A stretch of 64,000 nucleotides of DNA from Exiguobacterium sp. FSL W8-0210 (GTDB lineage Bacteria > Bacillota > Bacilli > Exiguobacteriales > Exiguobacteriaceae). Positions 34,633-42,626 of this stretch are shown one piece after another. The stretch lies in NCBI RefSeq assembly GCF_038006045.1, contig NZ_JBBOUK010000001.1, positions 1,343,001-1,407,000 on the forward strand, in the 5' to 3' direction. Made by a program: the position numbers and the translations under genes. The notes beneath the pieces were generated by a model. It saw nothing but the letters and a program-made list of their open reading frames with translations, was not told the DNA's origin and searched no databases. The stretch's first letter is position 1, and each line of letters starts with the position of its first letter.

Positions 34633-35398
34633 GAATAGGATGCTAGTTGAACGAGACGAGTGGATCGATGTGTTCCGGGAACTGCTACCACGCGATGATT
34701 GGCAAGACCTCGTCCGGGTTCAAGTAAGTCAGCATTCGTACCCATTTGAAGTAAAATTACTGGAACGATCTCTCAAGCAGAATCCACACATCGACGATTT
34801 TTCGGATTGGACGGTCCGATCTCACATGATTATGACCGACGACTCACAGCTTGACAGATTTCTCGAACATCTTGTCATCGAACAGCAGGAAATGGCGACT
34901 AAAGCAGAAGTGACGCTCATTATCCAAAAACAAGGACAAGGAATCGTCCGAGTCACGAACGATTATGTCTCGATGTATGGAGTCGCTTATGAGGAGCTTG
35001 ATGACGTAGGGACAGAATATGAGAACTTTTTTGATGCGGTTTTACCACACGCCACGTTTCCGGTAGAAGTCGTCTTTTGTGGTCGGAATGTTTTAGAAAA
35101 TGATGATTCGATTCACGTGATGATATTGCACGATTCTAATTGGCAAGCGGTATTTGAAGAACATTTATTGCATTTACTGAATCGAAAAGAAGTGACGACA
35201 GGATTATTTTCGAAAGATGTACGTCCCACGCAGCAAACGCTTGAGAACTTCATGTCTGAATTCTCGTTATTGATGGCCTACAACTTCATCGTGACTCGCG
35301 ATGCAACGGATCGATTTGGCATGCTCGATCACTTTTGTACGAATGGAAAAATCGCGCATTTTGGAAAGATAGACAATGGAAAGACGTCTTTCAATTAA
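34622..35398 (+). CDS. Array protein of unknown family, 258 residues
   Basis: The largest single protein of the array; not recognised. The ATG lies inside the end of the preceding small gene (11-base overlap), which implies coupling, since the closest purine-rich stretch (GAAGG) is weak. Features: RELLPRDDWQDLVRVQVSQ, a middle domain with VTLIIQKQGQGIVRVTNDYVSMYGV and the acidic DVGTEYENFFDAVLPHAT, then a helical C-terminal part ending KIAHFGKIDNGKTSFN. There are no membrane segments. It could be a two-domain immunity protein. Confidence 0.65.
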   Translation: MKNKNRMLVERDEWIDVFRELLPRDDWQDLVRVQVSQHSYPFEVKLLERSLKQNPHIDDFSDWTVRSHMIMTDDSQLDRFLEHLVIEQQEMATKAEVTLIIQKQGQGIVRVTNDYVSMYGVAYEELDDVGTEYENFFDAVLPHATFPVEVVFCGRNVLENDDSIHVMILHDSNWQAVFEEHLLHLLNRKEVTTGLFSKDVRPTQQTLENFMSEFSLLMAYNFIVTRDATDRFGMLDHFCTNGKIAHFGKIDNGKTSFN

Positions 35399-35431
35399 TG
35401 ATGTAAACATCACACAGAAGGAGGAAGCATA

Positions 35432-35866
35432 ATGAGCTTAGCATCATATATCTGTATGGAGAGACAAATTCCTGAACAGTATCTCAATTTAGATGAAAAA
35501 GGTGAAACCGTTCCTTTATATATCGGCCCCTGTTTTGCGGATCAAGACTGTCTGTATGAAGTAAAAACGAAGCATTTTCATAAATGGTATGTATATGAAA
35601 TTTCGAGTCACTGGGGCATCGAGATCGTTGAACCTTTTGATTCCGAAATTGCACTGGAATCGAAAGAAAAGCTGCGTTATTTGTTTACGCTCATGAGTGA
35701 CTTCTTAGACGAGGGCGAATCGTTTGAATTGTATACCTGTTGGATTGGGGAGGAGTCCGATCCGCAAGTGAAAAGTATGACGTTATCATTGGCACTTGAT
35801 CAGTTAGAAGACATTGAGATTCCTGAAAGAACGCATATGTTGATCACGAAACAGAGTGAAAACTAA
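35432..35866 (+). CDS. Array protein of unknown family
   Basis: A 144-residue acidic cytoplasmic protein; not recognised. GGAGGAAG precedes the ATG. The N-terminal part has MSLASYICMERQIPEQYLNLDEKGE and a beta region (YIGPCFADQDCLYEVKTKHFHKWYVYEISSHWGIEIVE), and the C-terminal half is acidic and helical. It is the last plus-strand gene before a short reverse-oriented frame. No neighbour reveals its function. Confidence 0.65.
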   Translation: MSLASYICMERQIPEQYLNLDEKGETVPLYIGPCFADQDCLYEVKTKHFHKWYVYEISSHWGIEIVEPFDSEIALESKEKLRYLFTLMSDFLDEGESFELYTCWIGEESDPQVKSMTLSLALDQLEDIEIPERTHMLITKQSEN

Positions 35867-35903
35867 AAAGCTGCAGATCCACAGTGGCTACGGGTTAAAT
35901 GGT

Positions 35904-36056
35904 TCACTCTTGTGCATAGACGATATCTACGATGGCGTGGACTTGCGCAAGCGTCATCTCGGAATAGAATTCGATCGACAAAGGATGATTCGTCGGCTCG
36001 AGTTCGAAGAAAGGAAGTTGACCGGTTCCTTTGGCGCAAGGCATAAGTTTTTTCAT
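35904..36056 (-). CDS. Small protein on the opposite strand of the array
   Basis: A 50-codon frame from an ATG at 36056 with AGAGGTGA seven bases upstream. It begins MKKLMPCAKGTGQLPFFELE and ends with YSEMTLAQVHAIVDIVYAQE. It is acidic, without membrane segments, and reads as real protein in composition. It lies in the only wide gap (about 325 bases) of the array and is the only gene there on the minus strand. Overlapping frames on the other strand lack ribosome sites. It may be a regulator or an isolated immunity gene. Confidence 0.5.
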   Translation of the reverse strand: MKKLMPCAKGTGQLPFFELEPTNHPLSIEFYSEMTLAQVHAIVDIVYAQE

Positions 36057-36190
36057 CGGAATCACCTCTAAGTGAAGTTATGTATGTCTCGTTGTCGAAC
36101 CTTAGGAGAGAGCATACTTGTAGTTTAGTATCTATTGTTAGAGAATCCTGATGAAGACCGTGACAATCCAGCGAAAGTGAGGGGATTAAC

Positions 36191-36808
36191 GTGCAAATCG
36201 ACATCGAAGAACATCAAAATCATGCGAAGACAATCAAGGAATATCATCTCACGATAAGAGGACAAGACCGAATAAAATCCATTTATTCTTTTGAGTATTA
36301 TAATGATGACTCAAATGAAGATGAAGTCATCTCGGACGAAGAAGTGTTAACACGATTATTCTCGCGTTTGAATCGCTTTCCCGTCTATCTCTCCTTTGGA
36401 TTCCATGAACTGACTGATTTAGAAAAAACGGATTTGCTCTCTACGGTTAAGGACAAACAGTTATCTTATACGAAGACCTCGATCACTAAGCGTGAAATAT
36501 ATATGACCGTCGAAGTGAATCACCCGACGGACTTATTTCAGGTACTTACACAATCAATTACAATGGCTAACTACAATGGCTACTATTTAATTGCTTTCAC
36601 CAATCTATTGAAATTTGAAACGAGGAGAGTAAGACGGTGGTTGATCAAAAAAGAGAGAGTGGTACCAGTAATCGATATAACGGATCCGACGACATTTTTT
36701 AAAATCGGCTTTGATTTCGAGAATGTGCTGATCTTCTCGAATGAACCGGATTTCGATGAATTAGAAAAAATAGAAGCACTGTTTCCAGAAGAAAAAATCG
36801 AGCGGTAG
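36191..36808 (+). CDS. Tandem-family array protein, copy 1
   Basis: A 205-residue protein starting at a GTG after GAGGGG. It is the most divergent of three tandem paralogues: MQIDIEEHQNHAKTIKEYHL, IYSFEYYNDDSNED, LFSRLNRFPVYLSFGF and, near the C-terminus, FTNLLKFETRRVRRWLIKKERVVPVIDIT. No domain is recognised. The shared order (E/D-EH-x-(N/D)HA, IYSMG-type strand, LNRFP, FTNLL) suggests a single alpha/beta domain. Three tandem copies at the end of an immunity-like array are typical of immunity gene families tracking variable toxins (inference). Confidence 0.65.
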   Translation: MQIDIEEHQNHAKTIKEYHLTIRGQDRIKSIYSFEYYNDDSNEDEVISDEEVLTRLFSRLNRFPVYLSFGFHELTDLEKTDLLSTVKDKQLSYTKTSITKREIYMTVEVNHPTDLFQVLTQSITMANYNGYYLIAFTNLLKFETRRVRRWLIKKERVVPVIDITDPTTFFKIGFDFENVLIFSNEPDFDELEKIEALFPEEKIER

Positions 36809-36835
36809 TGGAGAGATTAAGAGGGGAGAGGGAAC

Positions 36836-37447
36836 GTGTTGGATGTCTATTTTGAGAAGCATATGGATCACGCACAAGTGTTTAAGGACAGATACTTGTA
36901 CGTTGATCGACCAGAACGTATCGACTTCATCTATTCGATGGGTTGTCTACCGGATGACACTGAAAGCGACTATCAAGGCGATTCAAATCGAGTCTTGAAA
37001 CAATTTTTGACGTGTCTCAATCGGTTCCCGATTTTCATCACGTTCGGTGGAAGTTTTACGGACGAGGAGGTCGAGCCGTACTTTCAAAAGCACAATCTAT
37101 CGTATACAAAGATTCGACCGTACAAGAACCTATACTATAGCGTTCATGTGCATGATGCGACCGAACTAGAGTTATTGTTAGATGAGACCTATTGGTATGG
37201 GGCTGTGAATGAAGACTTCTTTATATCGTTTACGAATCTCCTGACGTTTGAGCGGAGAATGGTCAAAGGATGGTTTTTCAAAAAAGAACGTACCGTTCCC
37301 GTCATTCGTGCGACGAAAGAGATGTCGTTCATCACGATGGAGCATGATTTCATGGGCTATTATCTGTTTTCGAATGAAGCCTGTTTTAATACCGAGGACA
37401 AGGTGAAAGCCATCTTTCCTGACGATGGTACCATTGAATTCTATTGA
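36836..37447 (+). CDS. Tandem-family array protein, copy 2
   Basis: A 203-residue protein starting at a GTG preceded by GAGGGGAGAGGG. It aligns with copy 3 almost residue for residue at the N-terminus (FIYSMGCLPDD / SIYSMGCIPND; LNRFPIFITFGGSFTDEEVEPYFQK) and with copy 1 in FTNLLTFERRMVKGWFFKKERTVPVI. It is the only complete close relative of copy 3 here. It ends with an acidic FPDDGTIEFY. Family and function are unknown. Confidence 0.65.
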   Translation: MLDVYFEKHMDHAQVFKDRYLYVDRPERIDFIYSMGCLPDDTESDYQGDSNRVLKQFLTCLNRFPIFITFGGSFTDEEVEPYFQKHNLSYTKIRPYKNLYYSVHVHDATELELLLDETYWYGAVNEDFFISFTNLLTFERRMVKGWFFKKERTVPVIRATKEMSFITMEHDFMGYYLFSNEACFNTEDKVKAIFPDDGTIEFY

Positions 37448-37504
37448 TGAAACAAGCAGTTGAATTATGTAGATGGATCTAGCAGAATACGTGGAGGAAT
37501 TTTT

Positions 37505-37757
37505 ATGTTATATATCTATCTCGATGAACATACGAATCATGCAAAAGTGGTCAAAGACCACTATCTCGATATTGATCCACCAGGTGCTGTTAAGTCGATT
37601 TATTCGATGGGATGTATTCCGAATGACGAGAAACGTGACTATCAACATGACTCCAATGAAGTACTGAAGCATTTTTTGACGCGTCTGAATCGCTTTCCAC
37701 TATTCGTTACGTTCGGCGGTGGTTTTACCAATGAAGAGGTGGAACCATTTTTTCAGA
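37505..37757 (+). pseudogene. Tandem-family array protein, copy 3, cut by IS30
   Basis: Starts at the ATG 37505 after GGAGGAA. The first 84 residues match copy 2 (MLYIYLDEHTNHAKVVKDHY ... EEVEPFFQK), after which the IS30 left end supplies nonsense. Rejoining the two flanks with one AGA removed gives FFQRKNVVDHEK and a stop, which only partly resembles the paralogue (YFQKHNLSYTK). The rest of the gene is absent downstream, so the gene was already shortened or the DNA beyond the IS was deleted. Confidence 0.75.
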
Positions 37758-38813
37758 AGACGGTTTGTCAAATTAAGCGCAACACTTCTTCGGAAAAGAC
37801 CTCGTATGCAGTTTTCCAATCCAAACACTTCCTTGGTCGATTGTTGATTCTAGAAAGTGCGTAATCTAATTCTGTCTTGTTGATCATTCCGAAGTTGGTT
37901 CCCTTTGGGAAGAACTCACGGAGAAGACCATTTGCATTCTCATTGCTGCCACGTTGCCATGAAGAATAGGGATCCGCAAAGTACATTGGGATACCAAGAG
38001 AGTCCTGTATCCGTTCGTGACAGCTGAACTCCTTACCGCGATCCGTCGTCATGGTTTGAAACGTTCCCGATGGGAAAGAAGAGTAAAGTGTTTGGATGGC
38101 ATGTTCCATCGAGTGAGAAGAACGGTCGACCATCGGTAGTACGATATAGAACCGACTTTTACGTTCGATGAATGTCGCAACACACGCCTTTGTCTGCCCT
38201 CGTCCTGATACGACAGTATCCAACTCCCAATGCCCGAACGTTTCTCGACCCCGGACGTCCGACGGACGTTTACTGATCGGAAGCCCGATGTTGAAGCGAC
38301 CTCTTGTCTCACGTGGCTTTTGGCGCTTTCCTTTTTGTCGTAAAACGCCTAAATCGCTCTTGATGAATCCTTTATATATCCATCGATAGATTGTACTGTA
38401 CGATGGTCCCTGTTCGTGAAAGAGCCGTCCGGCGATCTGTTCGGGAGACCATGTCTCTCGCAGTTTCGAAAGGATACATGAGCCAAGCGAAGTGCTGAAC
38501 AGCGTGCGTGCTCCACAATTCTTTTTTTGCATCTCATAACGCAGTCCGGCGTTGATCGCATTGTAGGAAGGATTCCGTTTGAGCTCACGTGAAATCGTGG
38601 ACGGCTGTCGTCCGAGATGCTGAGCGATCTTTCGCATTGAAAATCCAAGCTCTAGATAAGTTTCTATTTTGACTCTTTCTGATGTGGTAAGATGAACATA
38701 GCTCATAACGAATCCTCCGTTGAATTTGGTGTGGTAACTCTATTCTACACGAGGTTGTTATGGGTTTTTTTGTGTTTTCAGCTAGGTGTTGCACTTAATA
38801 TTACAATTCGTCT
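37758..38813 (-). mobile_element. IS30-family element
   Basis: A 1056-bp element with imperfect terminal repeats of about 26 bp (AGACGGTTTGTCAAATTAAG at the left; complement of the right end AGACGAATTGTAATATTAAG). A 3-bp duplication AGA flanks it (37755-37757 and 38814-38816), as is usual for IS30. It carries one transposase on the minus strand and splits copy 3 of the tandem family. A decayed relative of its transposase lies at 15441-15556. Confidence 0.9.
37768..38706 (-). CDS. IS30-family transposase
   Basis: An intact DDE transposase of 312 residues. The N-terminal helix-turn-helix is typical (LTTSERVKIETYLELGFSMRKIAQHLGRQPSTISRELKRN). The integrase core has GHWELDTVVSG (first D), TTDRGKEFSCH (second D) and WQRGSNENANGLLREFFPKG (E). 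It ends INNRPRKCLDWKTAYEVF ... LRLI inside the left end of the element, as in other IS30 members. The family inserts using its terminal repeats and can form abutted repeat circles. Probably active. Confidence 0.95.
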   Translation of the reverse strand: MSYVHLTTSERVKIETYLELGFSMRKIAQHLGRQPSTISRELKRNPSYNAINAGLRYEMQKKNCGARTLFSTSLGSCILSKLRETWSPEQIAGRLFHEQGPSYSTIYRWIYKGFIKSDLGVLRQKGKRQKPRETRGRFNIGLPISKRPSDVRGRETFGHWELDTVVSGRGQTKACVATFIERKSRFYIVLPMVDRSSHSMEHAIQTLYSSFPSGTFQTMTTDRGKEFSCHERIQDSLGIPMYFADPYSSWQRGSNENANGLLREFFPKGTNFGMINKTELDYALSRINNRPRKCLDWKTAYEVFSEEVLRLI

Positions 38814-38876
38814 AGAGAAAAAATGTAGTCGATCATGAAAAATAATTAGTTTTGTAAATAAGGAATAATGTAGTGC

Positions 38877-38999
38877 CTATCTTTTTCTTAAATGGCACTG
38901 TAAATGCATATCTAACCAATGCAACCAGTCAGATGCACTTAACCAGCCAAGTTCATCATAATAAATCTTTTTTGAAGCATCTATAGTTTGAATATGCAT
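38877..38999 (-). CDS. Possible small protein, 40 residues
   Basis: Minus-strand frame from an ATG at 38999 (an earlier ATG lies at 39014), with GGAG nine bases upstream of 38999. It begins MHIQTIDASKKIYYDELGWL and ends with HWLDMHLQCHLRKR, rich in aromatic residues and histidine. The compact, non-random composition suggests a real product or the end of a decayed gene. No family recognised. Confidence 0.35.
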   Translation of the reverse strand: MHIQTIDASKKIYYDELGWLSASDWLHWLDMHLQCHLRKR

Positions 39000-39192
39000 T
39001 TTAACGCACTCCATTTGAGTAATTAATTATTTTGTGCTTTTTATGAGAATAGCGTAATCCAGGTTACTTTCTAGTTCGATATTAAAATCATTTTTAAATT
39101 TACACGTACCTATGGAACTTCGTCATATAAAAAACAAAGTCTCCAAATCTTGTTCTCCTTTTCGAAGGCTGATGAAGTAAATTTAAGAACCC

Positions 39193-39240
39193 AAAAGCAT
39201 CGTATCTTTTCTTAACAGAAATGGTACGATGCTTCTTTGT
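39193..39240. terminator. Hairpin, probable terminator
   Basis: The stem AAGCATCGTA / TACGATGCTT (10 bp) with a 20-nt loop is followed by CTTTGT. It lies between the IS30 element and the glycosylation operon. The terminator role is likely but the T run is weak. Confidence 0.5.
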
Positions 39241-39464
39241 AGTTCCTCGATAGAATTAAAAAAATCTATAGTTAGTCATTCATAAAAGGGAAAAGTAGAA
39301 AAAGAAGAAGAGGTCTGGTCAAGATTGATTAATTCTTCTAATCTCCATTTAACTAATTTATTAATTGAATTAACTTTAATTCTGAAAAGTAAATTTAATA
39401 AATGTCACCCATCCTATTGTGATATAAGGTATCATTGGAAATAGTTTCTTAGGGAGTATATACC

Positions 39465-39560
39465 ATAAAGAAAGTTATAAGAGGAAAAGAACAGGCAATT
39501 GATTTCTTGAAACTACTAGCAAAAGAATTAAATCTTAAAGTAGATGAAGGAGAGGTATGA
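39465..39560 (+). CDS. Possible leader ORF with ATA start, coupled to ykoS-like gene
   Basis: A 31-codon frame KKVIRGKEQAIDFLKLLAKE and on to VDEGEV whose TGA overlaps the ATG of the ykoS-like gene (ATGATG). GGGAG lies at the right distance before an ATA codon at 39465, where an ATG would be expected. Either the start codon has mutated or the frame uses the rare ATA start (IF3-dependent, low level). It may be a leader peptide controlling the operon or the tail of a small gene. Confidence 0.3.
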   Translation: MKKVIRGKEQAIDFLKLLAKELNLKVDEGEV

Positions 39561-41230
39561 TGAGAGAAAAAACTCGCATATTAATAGGGCTGCTACTAGC
39601 TTGCCTCTATATTTTACCGATGGTCTTACTGGGGGAACATGCACATGTCCGTATTCATGATAATCTAGACTCAAACATCACGTGGTATAAAACATTGGTC
39701 GATACCAATAGTATTTACGCAAGCCTTCATGCAAATGTTCCTGACTTATTGAATGGGGTCGTCTCGAGAAATGCTTTCGTCAGTGAGTTTACAGGTATCG
39801 TGTGGCTATATCAATGGTTCCAACCATTTACGGCATACGTGATCAGTCAAACGTTGGTCCGAATCTTTGCTTTCTTAGGAATGTACTTATTACTACGTGA
39901 TCATGCGAAAGGGGTTATTCCTAAATCATATGCGCTGTGGGTAGCAGTTCTATTTTCTTGGACACCATTCTGGCCATCGGGCATGCTCAGCACGCTTGGG
40001 ATGCCACTCTTATTGTGGGCTTATTGGAATATCTGGCATGGACGGAAAATAAAATCGAGTGCATTCGTATTGTTAGTGGTTCCGTTCTATTCGAGCTTCG
40101 TGCTAGGAATCGTTTTCTTTTTAGCAACGCTTGCCATTTACCATATGGTGAAGGAGATACGCGCACGTAGTTTTCATAGCCGTTTTTGGATCGCCTATGG
40201 CCTTCAGGTCCTTTTATACTTATTAATTGAATATCGACTGGTCTTCTCGATGCTGTGGGAAGAAGAGCCTACGAGTCGAAATGACTTCGAAACAGGGAAT
40301 AACGGATTTTGGGCAAGTATTCGTTTATTTTTTAAGAATTTGGTGTTTGGTCATACACATGATCGCGCAGTACAATCGCCCATCATCCTCCTAACACTTC
40401 TGATTGTTGGATTTCTAGTATTTCGTCAAAAAGATCATGCAGCAAGACGAATTCGAACTTTGATGTGGTTTCTATTTGGACTATCGCTGTGGTATGCGTT
40501 TTGGTTTTATGAGGGGTGGAATCCGTTAAAGCAACATGTCTCTCTCATTAGAACTTTCAATTTCTCACGATTCCACTTCCTTCAACCGATGTTGTGGTAT
40601 GCATTGTTTTACTTGATGCTCGACTGGCTATGGCGAACTGCCAAACGAAAATGGGTGACTTGTCTGCTCGTAGCCCAAACCCTTGTCTTGCTTGCATGGA
40701 ATCCCGAGTTCCTCTATCGTCATCATCCATCCTATGAAGCGTTTTATGCGACTTCTCAGTTTTCTGACATTAAACGCTTCATCAACCAACCAACGAAAGA
40801 CTATCAGGTCGCTTCTCTCGGATTGCACCCTGCGATCGCACAATACAATGGTATGCAAACCGTGGATGGTTATGTGAACTTTTATCCATTACGCTATAAA
40901 GCATCTTTCCGAAAGGTGATTGCTGGAGAATTGGATAAAAGTAAGCTATTACAACGTTATTTTGATTCGTGGGGAAATCGAGTCTATGTGTTTTCATCTG
41001 AACTCGGTAAGGAATACGAGTACACAAAGGAGCATCAAGTACCGGTTCGACATTTATCTATCAATACAGCACAGTTGAAGCAAATCGGTGCGACATATCT
41101 TTTGTCTGCTGTACCAATCAAAAATGCTGCAGCCATTGGATTGCAGTACGAAAAAACATTTGAAGATCAACATTCTGCTTGGAAGATTAGGTTATACCGT
41201 ATCCAAGCTACTACAGAGAATACGAAGTAA
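39557..41230 (+). CDS. YkoS/YfhO-type membrane glycosyltransferase (DUF6044-like)
   Basis: Multi-pass membrane protein of 557 residues (about 10-12 helices between residues 6 and 400) with a C-terminal extracytoplasmic part. Near the N-terminus VRIHDNLDSNITWYKTL holds an Asp in the first outside loop, the place of the catalytic acid in GT-C enzymes. Homology in layout is to B. subtilis YkoS, found next to the GT2 enzyme YkoT. In such three-part systems a GT2 enzyme loads undecaprenyl phosphate with a sugar, GtrA flips it, and this protein would transfer it to an outer polymer such as teichoic acid (established for CsbB-GtcA-YfhO; inference here). GGAGAGGT precedes the ATG pair. Confidence 0.8.
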   Translation: MMREKTRILIGLLLACLYILPMVLLGEHAHVRIHDNLDSNITWYKTLVDTNSIYASLHANVPDLLNGVVSRNAFVSEFTGIVWLYQWFQPFTAYVISQTLVRIFAFLGMYLLLRDHAKGVIPKSYALWVAVLFSWTPFWPSGMLSTLGMPLLLWAYWNIWHGRKIKSSAFVLLVVPFYSSFVLGIVFFLATLAIYHMVKEIRARSFHSRFWIAYGLQVLLYLLIEYRLVFSMLWEEEPTSRNDFETGNNGFWASIRLFFKNLVFGHTHDRAVQSPIILLTLLIVGFLVFRQKDHAARRIRTLMWFLFGLSLWYAFWFYEGWNPLKQHVSLIRTFNFSRFHFLQPMLWYALFYLMLDWLWRTAKRKWVTCLLVAQTLVLLAWNPEFLYRHHPSYEAFYATSQFSDIKRFINQPTKDYQVASLGLHPAIAQYNGMQTVDGYVNFYPLRYKASFRKVIAGELDKSKLLQRYFDSWGNRVYVFSSELGKEYEYTKEHQVPVRHLSINTAQLKQIGATYLLSAVPIKNAAAIGLQYEKTFEDQHSAWKIRLYRIQATTENTK

Positions 41231-41254
41231 GTTCATTTAAGGAGGAGTAATGGT

Positions 41255-42211
41255 ATGACGATGACGACAATCCCTACGCTAGGCATAATTATACCGTGTT
41301 ATAACGAGACGGAAGTATTACGCTTGACGGTCCATACGATGCACCGTTTCTTAACAGAGTGGCGAGAACGAGACCTCATTTCTGAGGACTCCTTTGTCTT
41401 GTTCGTAGATGATGGAAGTCAGGATGATACCTGGGCCCAAATTGAAGATGTACACGCACAAGATGGTCGGTTTAGAGGATTAAAATTAGCACATAACGTA
41501 GGACATCAAAATGCTTTGTTCGCAGGTCTTGTCGAAGGACACACCGATGCGGATTGTGTTGTGTCAATGGATGCGGACCTTCAGGATGACGTAAAAGTGA
41601 TTGAACAGTTTTTAAGTGAATTTGCGAAAGGGAATGATATCGTCTATGGGGTAAGAGAAAATCGTCAGAACGATAGCTGGTTTAAACGGTCGACTGCTCA
41701 AGGCTTTTATCGCTTCATCGACTGGTTGGGTGTAGAGACCATCTTCAATCATGCAGACTATCGTCTCATGAGCAAACGAGCTGTCGAAACACTTTGTGCA
41801 CATCCGGAACGCAATCTCTTTTTGCGGGGGATGGTACCTTCGCTTGGTTTTCAAACAGCAGAAGTGACCTATACACGTCAATCACGTCCAGCAGGCGAAT
41901 CAAAATATCCATTACGAAAGATGATGGCACTCGCATGGGATGGGGTGACCTCGTTTAGTGTTCGTCCGATTAAGTTGTTATTTTTAGTCTCACTATTCAT
42001 GCTCATCGTCTCGATCGGTTTTGTCGGATATGCTCTTTATCGTAGATATGAAGGAGAAGCGATGGATGGGTGGACGTCTTTAATGATGTCGATCTGGTTC
42101 ATCGGCGGACTTCAATTACTAGGTATTGGACTGATAGGAGAATACATCGGTAAAATCTATCAGGAAGTCAAACGACGTCCTCGTTATGTCGTCGAGAAAA
42201 AACGAGAATGA
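41255..42211 (+). CDS. YkoT/GtrB-like GT2 glycosyltransferase (undecaprenyl-phosphate sugar synthase)
   Basis: A 318-residue GT2 enzyme of the DPM1/GtrB type. Motifs: GIIIPCYNETEVLRLTV, FVDDGSQDDTW, the DxD in SMDADLQDD (about 104-112), the RENRQNDSWFKRSTAQGFYRF acceptor loop and the KYPLRKMMALAWDGVTSFS segment preceding two C-terminal transmembrane helices (about 230-250 and 270-290). It would transfer a hexose or HexNAc from a nucleotide sugar to undecaprenyl phosphate. AAGGAGGAG lies before the ATG. Its TGA overlaps the ATG of gtrA (ATGATGA), so the two are coupled. Confidence 0.92.
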   Translation: MTMTTIPTLGIIIPCYNETEVLRLTVHTMHRFLTEWRERDLISEDSFVLFVDDGSQDDTWAQIEDVHAQDGRFRGLKLAHNVGHQNALFAGLVEGHTDADCVVSMDADLQDDVKVIEQFLSEFAKGNDIVYGVRENRQNDSWFKRSTAQGFYRFIDWLGVETIFNHADYRLMSKRAVETLCAHPERNLFLRGMVPSLGFQTAEVTYTRQSRPAGESKYPLRKMMALAWDGVTSFSVRPIKLLFLVSLFMLIVSIGFVGYALYRRYEGEAMDGWTSLMMSIWFIGGLQLLGIGLIGEYIGKIYQEVKRRPRYVVEKKRE

Positions 42212-42585
42212 TGACCTTTCTTCGTTTCTTATTAGTAGGAGTTCTTAATACGCTGGTTGGTCTGACGCTGACACTGATTTGTTTTCATGTCTTGCATACT
42301 GGTTATTGGGGAGCGACAGCGATCGGGAATGCATGTGGTGTTTGGGTCAGCTATATGCTAAATCGTCGCTTCACCTTTCGTCAAGAGGCTGGAGGATGGC
42401 CCTATTGGATACGTTTTTTGATCGTCGTTTCGATTAGCTATCTCATCGCTTATCGTCTTAGTTTATGGGGAGTGCATTACGTATTGCCAAATCTACAAGA
42501 GACTGGAGCAATTCTGATCGGTATGATTATCTATACGGGGTTAAATTATCTAGGTCAGTCTTATTGGGTATTTCGCAAATCATGA
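42208..42585 (+). CDS. gtrA: GtrA family flippase-like protein
   Basis: Small membrane protein of 125 residues with four helices, the GtrA/GtcA family that flips undecaprenyl-phosphate-linked sugars across the membrane. The conserved start FLRFLLVGVLNTLVGLTLTL, the WVSYMLNRRFTFR motif after the second helix, and the final GLNYLGQSYWVFR are all present. It overlaps the upstream GT2 gene by four bases and closes the operon; a strong terminator follows. Function as the transport step of a surface-glycosylation module is established for the family. Confidence 0.92.
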   Translation: MMTFLRFLLVGVLNTLVGLTLTLICFHVLHTGYWGATAIGNACGVWVSYMLNRRFTFRQEAGGWPYWIRFLIVVSISYLIAYRLSLWGVHYVLPNLQETGAILIGMIIYTGLNYLGQSYWVFRKS

Positions 42586-42590
42586 TGATA

Positions 42591-42626
42591 AAACAAGCTA
42601 TCTATAGAGGTAGCTTGTTTTTTTTA
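42591..42626 (+). terminator. Terminator of the glycosylation operon
   Basis: The perfect 10-bp stem AAACAAGCTA / TAGCTTGTTT has a 10-nt loop and is followed by a run of Ts. Confidence 0.9.

Larger units (their letters stand above)
38814..39556. other. Intergenic region after the IS30 element
   Basis: About 740 AT-rich bases. It holds a small minus-strand frame at 38877-38999, a hairpin terminator at 39193-39240, and a short plus-strand frame at 39465-39560 leading into the glycosylation operon. Between these I see nothing recognisable. The expected 3' part of the interrupted tandem-family gene is not present. Confidence 0.5.

Noticed and set aside
35856-36071. Plus-strand frame opposite the small minus gene at 35904-36056
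   Set aside because: GTG start without ribosome site, while the minus frame has a good one.
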